DNA from: Spirochaeta sp.
Lineage (GTDB): Bacteria; Spirochaetota; Spirochaetia; DSM-27196; Alkalispirochaetaceae
Assembly: GCA_007117185.1 (NCBI GenBank)
Contig: SKHA01000175.1
Coordinates: 1-10,513 of the forward strand
Direction: 5' to 3'
Length of the DNA: 10,513 nucleotides
A program made the position numbers and the translations under genes. Each line of letters begins with the position of its first letter. Within the stretch, counting starts at the first letter, position 1. This document shows positions 1 to 6,099 of the stretch, in pieces. Below the pieces are notes generated by a model. That model made no database searches, had not been told where the DNA came from, and worked only from the letters and a program-made list of their open reading frames with translations.

Positions 1-178
1 CGTCCCGGCACGGACAGAGGTAGTAGCCGTGGCGGTTGGCGTTTTCCGTAAGCCCTTCAGCTATGACGCGGACAAACTCCTTCTCCGGGTTGGGTACCCA
101 TCCGTTTCGCGCTGCTGCCTTGGCGATGAACATCTCTGTCTGTTCAACTGTGCGTGTCTTCTTTGCTTTTTCTGCCAT
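1..178 (-). CDS. ftrB: Ferredoxin-thioredoxin reductase catalytic chain (FTR beta), N-terminal part, cut by window edge
   Basis: The first 59 codons read from an ATG at 178 to the window edge. The reading ends in GYYLCPCRD, the first part of the FTR catalytic-chain signature, in which a CPC motif supplies active-site and [4Fe-4S] ligand cysteines. The preceding text (FIAKAAARNGWVPNP, then a conserved helix with RVIAEGLTENANRHG) also fits the family. The enzyme passes electrons from ferredoxin through its iron-sulfur cluster to a disulfide partner. The later CxC and CxH motifs lie outside the window. The gene follows the glutaredoxin after 9 bases and is in the same reading frame, with only TGA and three codons between them. 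No Shine-Dalgarno sequence precedes the ATG, so translation probably depends on the upstream gene. No variable-chain gene (ftrA) is visible here. Confidence 0.85.
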   Translation of the reverse strand, partial: MAEKAKKTRTVEQTEMFIAKAAARNGWVPNPEKEFVRVIAEGLTENANRHGYYLCPCRD

Positions 179-187
179 AACCGAAAA

Positions 188-496
188 TCAGAGGTCCAGC
201 GCCCGTGCCCAGACCGACTCGGTGAATCCGGAAAACGCGCGCTGATCATCCACAACCAGGATGGGAAAGACGACGATGTTGTCGAACCGCTCGGCGAGCT
301 CACGTTTCACCGACCGTTTGGTCTCTACGTCGATCCTGTCCAGGTGGGCGTATCGAAACGTCACGTCAGCACCCTTGAGGTAGTCAATCGCCCGGCGACA
401 GAAAGCGCAGGTTGAGAGAGAATAGACCACTACGTCGTGATCCTGCCGGGAGCCATCTACCGTTTCAAAAGTCACTTTGTCTGTTGCTCGTTCCAC
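188..496 (-). CDS. Glutaredoxin-family protein with CAFC active site
   Basis: This 102-residue protein has a thioredoxin fold of glutaredoxin size. A beta strand (DVVVYSLSTC) leads into the redox motif C30-A-F-C33, the cis-proline loop is VVFPI (P78), and a GF pair follows at 90-91. A dithiol glutaredoxin would exchange disulfides with proteins or small thiols in the cytoplasm. The start is GTG at 496. A GGAG lies only three bases upstream of it, and a candidate -10 box ends seven bases upstream, so the message may be nearly leaderless. A second GTG at codon 8 has no better ribosome site. Its immediate neighbour is the FTR catalytic chain, which makes this glutaredoxin a likely electron acceptor of that enzyme. 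That pairing is inferred from gene order. Confidence 0.88.
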   Translation of the reverse strand: MERATDKVTFETVDGSRQDHDVVVYSLSTCAFCRRAIDYLKGADVTFRYAHLDRIDVETKRSVKRELAERFDNIVVFPILVVDDQRAFSGFTESVWARALDL

Positions 497-503
497 GCTC
501 TCC

Positions 504-532
504 AGTGTAGTGCTTTTATTTCAGGGGTTCAA
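504..532 (-). promoter_or_regulatory. Candidate sigma70-type promoter for the glutaredoxin-ftrB pair
   Basis: On the minus strand TTGAAC (532-527) is followed after 17 bases by TACACT (509-504). The -10 box ends seven bases before the GTG start of the glutaredoxin. Transcription would therefore begin at or next to the start codon. The spacing is ideal, but the -10 box matches the consensus at only four of six positions. Confidence 0.35.
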
Positions 533-554
533 GGGAAAAAAGCGGAGTGGGCGG

Positions 555-1631
555 TTACAACGATTGTACCATCACACAGCGCCATCCGGTGCGGTACGTC
601 TCGTACCCCGGGGACTGTGCCCACCCCGCCAGGACAGCCTTTCCGCCAATGGTCACCTGGCCGTGGCCACCGGCACCCTCCCCGGTGGTGCGTCGGCTGA
701 GCCCCTCCGGAAGGCGGTCCTGCAGCGGCGCCCCGTCACTGGCAATCAGCACTGCGCCGCTGTCGTCCACGATATACCCTGCCAGGGGACGGTCGAGGCC
801 CTCAGTTGTGGTGATCGTCTCAACGGCGCGATTGACTGCGGTGCGACCCAACTCCTCCCAGCGAAAGAGGATTCCCAGCACCCCCATAACGGCGCCGCGG
901 ACATCACCGCCACGGCGAACGGTGGTGGAGTAGGCCAGTACCGGTTGTTTATCCACCAGGGCGGACAGGTGCACTCCCTGCTCGGCAAAGTCGTCGCCGC
1001 TGGTCGTCGCCAGTCCGTCCCGGAACCAGGGCTCCCGGGAGACGTCCTTGCCGACGCTGCTGAACTGCCCGGGGCGGCCGTTGGCCACTACTTTGCCTGT
1101 GGCATCCGCCAGTATCAGGTCGAAGTAGACGGTATATGAGTCCAGAATGACCCCCAGACGGTGCGACGCCCAGCGGGCGCTCTCTTCCCCGGGGTTTTCC
1201 AGTGCGGCCACAAGGCTGGAGTCGGTGGCCCACCAGCGGACATCGCAGGAACGCTCGTAGAGGTTGCGGTCGATGATGTCGATGGCGTTGAATCCCACCT
1301 GACGAAGCCGCTGACCTCGGACCTCAACCCCCAGCTGGGAGCTCATTTGCGAGAGCTGGTGCATCAGCGTCTTTACCTGCGACTCCATCTGCTCGGTGAC
1401 GCCGTTGGTACGGGAAACGAGAAGTCGAATATGATCAGCTACCACCCCGAACCCTTTGCCGTGGTTGCCTGCCCGGGCGGATTCGATCTTGGCGTTGATG
1501 GACAGAACGTGAATATCGTCGTTGATGTTCCGAATCTGGTCGGTGGAGTCTGCCAGGTTCTGCTCCACCTCTTTTGCAAGCTCCGCCAGACTCTCCGCGG
1601 TCAGTTGTTTTGTGGTCAACACTTTTTTCAT
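555..1631 (-). CDS. Soluble MCP-like protein: short chemoreceptor signalling hairpin followed by a C-terminal Cache-type sensor
   Basis: The product has 358 residues and no membrane segment. Residues about 30-80 resemble the chemoreceptor hairpin tip: LSINAKIESARAG corresponds to the usual LALNAAIEAARAG, followed by GKGFGVVADHIRLL. Only a short helical stretch surrounds it, far less than the long coiled coil of standard receptors, and methylation regions are not evident. After about residue 120 comes a conserved-looking stretch (DRNLYERSCDVRWWATD) and then a Cache/PDC-like domain (FDLILADATGKVVANG, REPWFRDGLA, LGILFRW). The order, output first and sensor last, is the reverse of classical receptors. 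The chosen ATG at 1631 has GGAGG two bases upstream. An in-frame TTG at 1667 would add 12 residues but has no ribosome site. It is probably the last gene of the long operon. A CheW/CheA contact is possible but unproven. Confidence 0.8.
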   Translation of the reverse strand: MKKVLTTKQLTAESLAELAKEVEQNLADSTDQIRNINDDIHVLSINAKIESARAGNHGKGFGVVADHIRLLVSRTNGVTEQMESQVKTLMHQLSQMSSQLGVEVRGQRLRQVGFNAIDIIDRNLYERSCDVRWWATDSSLVAALENPGEESARWASHRLGVILDSYTVYFDLILADATGKVVANGRPGQFSSVGKDVSREPWFRDGLATTSGDDFAEQGVHLSALVDKQPVLAYSTTVRRGGDVRGAVMGVLGILFRWEELGRTAVNRAVETITTTEGLDRPLAGYIVDDSGAVLIASDGAPLQDRLPEGLSRRTTGEGAGGHGQVTIGGKAVLAGWAQSPGYETYRTGWRCVMVQSL

Positions 1632-1670
1632 CGCCTCCAATATAGTAATCGTCGCGGCGGGATGCAACGT

Positions 1671-2417
1671 TTACCGGTGTTCCTGAAAAAACTGCAGCGT
1701 CCGCTCCGGCAGCGTCAGCTTGATTCCCACGGCGGTGAGGTTCAGCCCTGCTGCTGCGGCACCAGCACCAGCACCAGCACCAGCACCAGCTCCAGCAGGA
1801 GCGTATAACAGGTCCCCGAGGATGGGCGCTCCGGACCAGGAGAGGTGTACCCGCACCTGGTGCCGGAATCCCCGGCTCAGGGACACCCCAACGGTGACAG
1901 TCCCGTCATCGTGTTCAGTCATCGATCCTATCGCGGTGCTATACTGCGGCAACTCCGTTCCGCTTACCGGAGCGACCCGCTGGCGTCCCGGTCCGTAGGG
2001 TCGGAAGCCGCTGGTGATCACCGTCCCCGGACCGATATGGTCGGTCCACTTCCCTGATGGAGACCGGGAACCGCAGAAGGGCCATTGCGCTACCTGCCAT
2101 CTCCTTCCAGGGGCGAGGCAGTGTGCGCGGTACCATTTGGTGAACCCTCCCAGGGCCGCCGCGCCGGTTGCCGCTGCCAGCGCTTCAGCGCTGCGCGCCA
2201 CCAGGACCAGCCCCGTTGTAGCGGTATCCAGACGGTGTACCAGCCCCCCTTCAATTGGTTTGCGCCCGGAAATCTCCAGCACTTCCGGGTAGCGCCGGCC
2301 CGCCCAGTCCAAAAGAGTACCCATCTCGTTCTCCCGTAACGGAGCGGTGGCCATCCCCGGGGGTTTCCAGAGGACCAGATAGTCCGGGTCTTCCTGCAGG
2401 ACCAGTGGCACCATCAT
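1671..2417 (-). CDS. RluA-family RNA pseudouridine synthase with an alanine-glycine insert
   Basis: This 248-residue protein would convert specific uridines in rRNA or tRNA to pseudouridine. The family hallmarks are all visible. GGLVHRLDTATTGL holds the catalytic aspartate (D64), FTKWYRAH holds the active-site tyrosine (Y96), and RGFRHQVRVHL (182-192) is the RNA-binding motif, followed by GDLLY. No N-terminal S4 domain is present. Residues about 206-224 are almost pure alanine and glycine, encoded by a hexanucleotide repeat, where relatives usually run from GDxLYG into a substrate-facing strand. The ATG at 2417 overlaps the TGA of the lipoprotein gene as ATGA, so translation is probably coupled. 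The rRNA or tRNA target cannot be told from sequence alone, and nothing links this gene functionally to the signalling genes around it. Confidence 0.88.
   Translation of the reverse strand: MMVPLVLQEDPDYLVLWKPPGMATAPLRENEMGTLLDWAGRRYPEVLEISGRKPIEGGLVHRLDTATTGLVLVARSAEALAAATGAAALGGFTKWYRAHCLAPGRRWQVAQWPFCGSRSPSGKWTDHIGPGTVITSGFRPYGPGRQRVAPVSGTELPQYSTAIGSMTEHDDGTVTVGVSLSRGFRHQVRVHLSWSGAPILGDLLYAPAGAGAGAGAGAGAAAAGLNLTAVGIKLTLPERTLQFFQEHR
1760..1795 (-). repeat. Hexanucleotide tandem repeat inside the pseudouridine synthase gene
   Basis: On the plus strand CACCAG occurs five times perfectly (1760-1789), followed by one variant CTCCAG (1790-1795). Read on the coding strand each unit encodes an Ala-Gly pair. 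Because the unit is six bases, slippage would change the protein by two residues without shifting the frame. Confidence 0.9.
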
Positions 2418-2842
2418 CGAAGCTGACCTGGATCCTCAGCAGAGAAGTCCTCCGGGTAGGGATGGAACGGCGGAACTCCCTGGGTCTCCACGGCGAACCC
2501 GAAGATGAGGCGACTGCGGGGCAGCGGCGCCGCGGTTCCTACAGTAGCCCGTTTCTCCCCCTGCAGATACTCTGTCAGAAGGTCGTCCTCCGGCAGGACA
2601 ATGACGGTATAGGGAGCGGCCCGGGTTACCGAGAAGGTCAACGCGTGAATGGTGATCAGTGGCTCGTCTTCCCGTTCGTGCTGGTCTTCTTCGGGGATCA
2701 CCGTCTCTTCGGCGGGTTGGCGAAAGAGGTTCCAGCCACTCTGGGTGGTGGCGGTGTCGGTGGTGCTTCCGGCGAAACCCCGGCAGGAGCCAAGAGCCAG
2801 CACTCCTGTCAGGAGAACGGCGACGGTGACCCCTCGATTCAT
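2414..2842 (-). CDS. Small hypothetical lipoprotein
   Basis: The product has 142 residues. The N-terminus (MNRGVTVAVLLTG, then VLALGSC) is a type II signal peptide with a lipobox-like LGSC around C20. The mature protein would be lipid-anchored, either periplasmic or at the surface. The rest has an acidic stretch (about 46-61) and a mixed beta-rich region with a proline-rich tail. I recognise no domain. Start ATG 2842 overlaps the TGA of the upstream kinase gene, and its own stop overlaps the start of the pseudouridine synthase, so it is locked into the operon. It is the only operon product predicted to leave the cytoplasm, so it could be an external partner of the sensor kinase. That is a guess from position. 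Confidence 0.7.
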   Translation of the reverse strand: MNRGVTVAVLLTGVLALGSCRGFAGSTTDTATTQSGWNLFRQPAEETVIPEEDQHEREDEPLITIHALTFSVTRAAPYTVIVLPEDDLLTEYLQGEKRATVGTAAPLPRSRLIFGFAVETQGVPPFHPYPEDFSAEDPGQLR

Positions 2843-3981
2843 CTTCTGTCCCTGTCGAACTCCAGCACGAGAGTACCGGAATCCCCGGGATGGTGTGTCA
2901 GAGATCCCCGGATCTGTCGCAACAGTTCCTCAAGGATACCCGGAGTCGACGACTGCTCTTTCGGGCCCGGAATTCCCCGGAAGGTCAGCCGCAGGTGTGT
3001 CGGGGTCTCCTGAATGGTGACGGCACCGCTGAGCTGCCCGGCATCCCCGGAGGAGCTTACGATCTCCTGCAGGAGGATCGATAACGGAATCGCCTGTTGA
3101 ACCACCACGGTCACCGGGTCGCTCTGTTCGTCCACGGTAAGCCCCGGGGCCATCGTTCGTAACAGATGCGCCAGGTGGACCTGCCGGTGATCCTCCGACT
3201 GGTACAGCTGATCGTGCACCAGCGAGAGGGCATGGACGTGCTGTTCCGTCTTGCGCACCGCCTCATCCACCGAGAGCTCCGGCGAGTGAACGTAGATATT
3301 GAGAGAGCTCATCACAATCTGCAGATTGTTACGTACCAGGTGGTGCAGCTCCTTCAGGAGATCGTCCCGTTCCTGAAGAGCCATCTTGAGGTCGGTGATC
3401 TCGATGTTCAGACCAAGGATCCCGATGGTTTTCTCACCCGCCTTCACCGGGGCGACCACGTTCCGGAACACCCGATCTTTCCCGTCGATCCGGTAGGTAA
3501 TCTCGTCCTCCCAGGTGCCGCCGTTGAAGGCGAAGCGGTTGGACTCGGCCCAGACCCGGTTGATCGATTCATTACCGGTAACCTCGGTGGAATGATGGCC
3601 GGTCTGGTCACCCCAGAGGGCGCGACTCACCGGGTTCTGCAGGATCGTGCGATCATTCACGTCGTTCATCCAGAAGTCGAAGGGAATGCTCTCCAGGGTC
3701 GACCGCAACTGGTCCTCGACGTTTCGAAAACGGGAAACGTCTCTCAGAAAGACTACCTCCGGTGAGTCCAGCCGGCGAATCTCGCAGGAACGGCACTCCC
3801 GCCCCTCCATGAGGTCGTCGAACCGCTGCCCCTTGAGGGGCAGTTCAATACCGCAATCCTGCATGATCCTCTCCGCTGCCGGGTTGACCCACTGGATGAC
3901 CCCCTGGTCAAGAGAAATCAGTCCCGTCGTGGTTTCCCGGCAAATCGCTTCCAGAATGTGCAGATCAGGAAGGTCAGACAC
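2839..3981 (-). CDS. PAS-PAS-HisKA_2 sensor histidine kinase with degenerate ATPase domain
   Basis: The product has 380 residues and no membrane segment. A PAS-like domain comes first (LEAICRETTTGLISLDQG, WVNPAAERIMQ), with a CRSC motif at C63 and C66. A second PAS/PAC unit follows (LESIPFDFWMNDVNDRTI to ILGLNIEITD). Then comes a HisKA_2 dimerisation region with the H-box KELHHLVRNNLQ (about 210-221), where H214 is the likely phospho-acceptor. The C-terminal ATPase domain is recognisable by AIPLSILLQEI and the closing GTLVLEF. However, the N-box asparagine region reads SSSGDAG, and the DxGxG box reads RGIPG. ATP binding is therefore doubtful. The GTG at 3981 was chosen because AGGGA lies seven bases upstream and the upstream gene stops at 3983. 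A longer in-frame reading to 4173 would run through that gene. No response regulator lies nearby. Confidence 0.85.
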   Translation of the reverse strand: MSDLPDLHILEAICRETTTGLISLDQGVIQWVNPAAERIMQDCGIELPLKGQRFDDLMEGRECRSCEIRRLDSPEVVFLRDVSRFRNVEDQLRSTLESIPFDFWMNDVNDRTILQNPVSRALWGDQTGHHSTEVTGNESINRVWAESNRFAFNGGTWEDEITYRIDGKDRVFRNVVAPVKAGEKTIGILGLNIEITDLKMALQERDDLLKELHHLVRNNLQIVMSSLNIYVHSPELSVDEAVRKTEQHVHALSLVHDQLYQSEDHRQVHLAHLLRTMAPGLTVDEQSDPVTVVVQQAIPLSILLQEIVSSSGDAGQLSGAVTIQETPTHLRLTFRGIPGPKEQSSTPGILEELLRQIRGSLTHHPGDSGTLVLEFDRDRR

Positions 3982-3982
3982 G

Positions 3983-4372
3983 TCAGCTTCCCTGGTTGTA
4001 CCGGCGGGCTTCAAGGACGATCCGGTCCAGCAGCTCCGCGTCCAGATCGCCGCGTTCACTTTCCAGGCGCTGCAGAACGTCTTCCGGGACTGGTCCGGCG
4101 TCACCCTGTAGAATCGCGGTGGCCATGCGGCGTGTCGTGGCCCCCCGGGGATCACCGCCACCGCTGGAGACATAGTGGCTGCTGCGCTTGTCCCGGTACC
4201 AGGTGAACGCCCGCTCGTCTATCCCGCGGTTGTAACAGAGCTGAAACCCGGTGAGGTCGCCCCGGGCCGACTCGTACCAGACAATCACGTCGAAGTAGTC
4301 GTTCACAAACCAGCGGCGAAACCCCTCCTCGGGCCGCTGGCGAACCCCGCGATTCTCCGACAGCGGGGTCAT
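3983..4372 (-). CDS. Small conserved hypothetical protein
   Basis: The product has 129 residues and is soluble, with no signal peptide. The N-terminal half has an aromatic-rich pattern (RRWFVNDYFDVIVWYES, then GFQLCYNRG and ERAFTWYRD) that looks like a compact beta-sheet domain. The C-terminal part (TTRRMATAILQGDAG, then charged helices) looks like a separate helical tail. From memory this resembles a small family of uncharacterised proteins found beside signalling genes, but I cannot name a function. The ATG at 4372 overlaps the TGA of the amidase as ATGA, and the gene stops one base before the GTG of the kinase. That tight position suggests it is made together with both. Confidence 0.75.
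   Translation of the reverse strand: MTPLSENRGVRQRPEEGFRRWFVNDYFDVIVWYESARGDLTGFQLCYNRGIDERAFTWYRDKRSSHYVSSGGGDPRGATTRRMATAILQGDAGPVPEDVLQRLESERGDLDAELLDRIVLEARRYNQGS
3989..3993 (-). promoter_or_regulatory. Ribosome-binding site that fixes the kinase start
   Basis: AGGGA on the minus strand lies seven bases upstream of the GTG at 3981. It supports that start over the upstream ATG at 4173. Confidence 0.6.
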
Positions 4373-6081
4373 CGCTGCGCCCCCAGGGGAGCGTAAAAGA
4401 CCTGTGGCAGCGGTCGGGGTACCAGCTCCTCGCACACCCGGGCGGCCCGCAGCAGCAGCGCTTCTTCCCAGTGGCGACCGATCAGCTGCAACCCAACCGG
4501 TGCGTTGTTAGGGGCAAAACCGGCGGGCACGGACACCGCCGGGTTGCCCAGCATGTTAGCCAGTACCAGGAAGCGCATCGTCTCATTCATCGAGACGATA
4601 TCCGAGACCCCCCGACTCACGCGGCTGCCCGGCAGGGCGGGGGCAAGGTTCGCCGTTGTGGGGGTGGCGATCAGATCCACTTGCCGGTGGACTCGCCGGA
4701 CCTCTTCACTGAGGCGGCGGCGGATCTTCTGGGCCTGCAGGTAGTCGGTGGTGGTGAGGTACCGTGCCAGCGCCAGGTTGGTACGGGTCTCGTCGCCGAA
4801 GTCCCGGCGGCGCTGGCGAAGCTCCGCAGCCATGGCGGCGCGCATCTCCAGGGAGATCGTCACCAGGTGGGCCAGGCGCAGCTCTTCCAGCCCGTCGATC
4901 TCGATCTCCACGACGGTGGCTCCCCCTTCCCGAAGCAGCTCCAGGAGGCGGCGCGTCGGTTGGAGGACCTCCTGGTGGGCGTGGTCAAACCACGGCTGGT
5001 ACACCCCGATGCGGACCCCTTCCAGGTTGTCCTGGAACCGGTCCAGGTTCGGGGGAGGTGCTGCGTGGGCCCCGTGGTCATCAGGGTCCACCGCCGCTGT
5101 CACCAGGTAGGCCAGCGCCAGGTCCCGGGCAGTTGCCGCCATGGGGCCGATGTTCCCCACGGTGTACCCCAGAGCGTATTCGCCGGTGGCGCTGGTGCGT
5201 CCCCAGGTCGTCTTGAGGCCGAAGATACCGCAGTACGCGGCGGGGATGCGTACCGACCCCCCACCGTCGGCGCCGAGGGCCACCGGGCAGATGCCGGTGG
5301 CGATGGCGCTGGCGCTGCCGGAAGAGGAACCTCCCGGGCAGCGATCCGGCGCATAGGGGTTCAGCGGCGTCCCGTGAAAGGGGTTGATCCCGGTCACCCC
5401 GATTCCGATCTCGTGCATGTTGGTCTTGCCCAGGATCAGCGCTCCGGCGTCGCGCAGGCGCTGTACCACCCAGGCATCCTGCGCGCAAGGGGTGTCGTGT
5501 TTGAAGCTGGTCCCCACGGAGGTGCTGTAGCCGGCAACGTCGATCTCGTCCTTTACCGCTACCGGCACCCCCTCGAAGATCGATCGAGGGGTGTTCTCGC
5601 GAATGCGCTTCGCCGATTCCTCAGCGTCTTTGAGGATCTCGTCCCGGTTCCAGGCGATGAAGCTGTACAGCGGCGTTGCCCCGCTGCGGTTATGCCGTTC
5701 CAGGACGTCGATCAGCTCATTGGCCACCGCAACGGGCGTGATATCTCCCTGCCGGTACGCCCGGGCGTAATCCATCACTGAGGGGAAGGTGGGCTCACCT
5801 TCAGGTGAACCGATAAGAGCGGACGCATGTTCCAGATCGGGAGCGTCCGCAGCGGGGGGCCCCGAGGTCCCAGGCGTTCCCGGGACAGGCGCGGGGACGA
5901 GGGGCAGGAAGAGGGGCAGCTCCGTCGGTGTCAGCTCTCGGAATTGTTTCAGCCCGATGGCGGAGAACGTGGTGGCAGCCACTGCAGCACCGGGAAACCG
6001 GTGTTCAAGCGCCACCGCAGAGAGGCTCAGCGCGGTGCCCTGCAGTCGAGGCGCCCGGATCGGTTCTGGTGTATAGCTCAT
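4369..6081 (-). CDS. Amidase-signature hydrolase resembling plant-type fatty acid amide hydrolase
   Basis: This 570-residue enzyme belongs to the amidase signature family, which cleaves amide bonds with a Ser-cisSer-Lys triad. The triad is visible: K177 in VAVKDEID, cis-serine S252 in PGGSSSGS, and nucleophile S276 in GADGGGSVRIPA. The spacings of 75 and 24 residues equal those of mammalian FAAH (142, 217, 241). About 110 extra N-terminal residues (starting SYTPEPIRAPRLQG, with a proline-rich linker near 57-82) and phrases such as GKTNMHEIGIG and FGLKTTWGRT recall plant fatty acid amide hydrolases, from memory. The substrate may thus be an N-acyl amide, but other amides are possible. The residues needed for a tRNA amidotransferase role are not argued for, and no gatB or gatC is present. 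The ATG at 6081 follows AAGGAG after 12 bases. A longer in-frame TTG at 6147 would overlap the EAL gene. Confidence 0.88.
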   Translation of the reverse strand: MSYTPEPIRAPRLQGTALSLSAVALEHRFPGAAVAATTFSAIGLKQFRELTPTELPLFLPLVPAPVPGTPGTSGPPAADAPDLEHASALIGSPEGEPTFPSVMDYARAYRQGDITPVAVANELIDVLERHNRSGATPLYSFIAWNRDEILKDAEESAKRIRENTPRSIFEGVPVAVKDEIDVAGYSTSVGTSFKHDTPCAQDAWVVQRLRDAGALILGKTNMHEIGIGVTGINPFHGTPLNPYAPDRCPGGSSSGSASAIATGICPVALGADGGGSVRIPAAYCGIFGLKTTWGRTSATGEYALGYTVGNIGPMAATARDLALAYLVTAAVDPDDHGAHAAPPPNLDRFQDNLEGVRIGVYQPWFDHAHQEVLQPTRRLLELLREGGATVVEIEIDGLEELRLAHLVTISLEMRAAMAAELRQRRRDFGDETRTNLALARYLTTTDYLQAQKIRRRLSEEVRRVHRQVDLIATPTTANLAPALPGSRVSRGVSDIVSMNETMRFLVLANMLGNPAVSVPAGFAPNNAPVGLQLIGRHWEEALLLRAARVCEELVPRPLPQVFYAPLGAQR

Positions 6082-6093
6082 ACGTGAAAATAT

Positions 6094-6099
6094 CTCCTT
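6094..6099 (-). promoter_or_regulatory. Ribosome-binding site of the amidase gene
   Basis: AAGGAG on the minus strand overlaps the TAA stop of the EAL gene (TAAGGAG) and lies 12 bases before the amidase ATG at 6081. The spacer is longer than usual, but no closer ATG, GTG or TTG exists in that frame. Confidence 0.55.

Noticed and set aside
553..570. Inverted repeat around the stop of the MCP-like gene as a terminator
   Set aside because: The stem is AT-rich with a bulge, and the only T-run on the minus strand lies more than ten bases beyond it.
477..1139. Open frame of 220 codons on the plus strand
   Set aside because: It is antisense to the Cache-like part of the MCP-like gene and has low-complexity composition without motifs.
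3982..4173. Upstream extension of the kinase to an ATG at 4173
   Set aside because: It would overlap the small hypothetical gene by almost 200 bases and encodes a Trp/Cys/Arg-rich stretch unlike a domain. The GTG at 3981 has a well-spaced ribosome site.
4471..5781. Long open frame of 436 codons on the plus strand
   Set aside because: It lies wholly antisense to the amidase gene, whose triad and family motifs are clear. The plus-strand product is rich in Arg, Gly and His with no recognisable motif, as expected for a shadow in GC-rich DNA.
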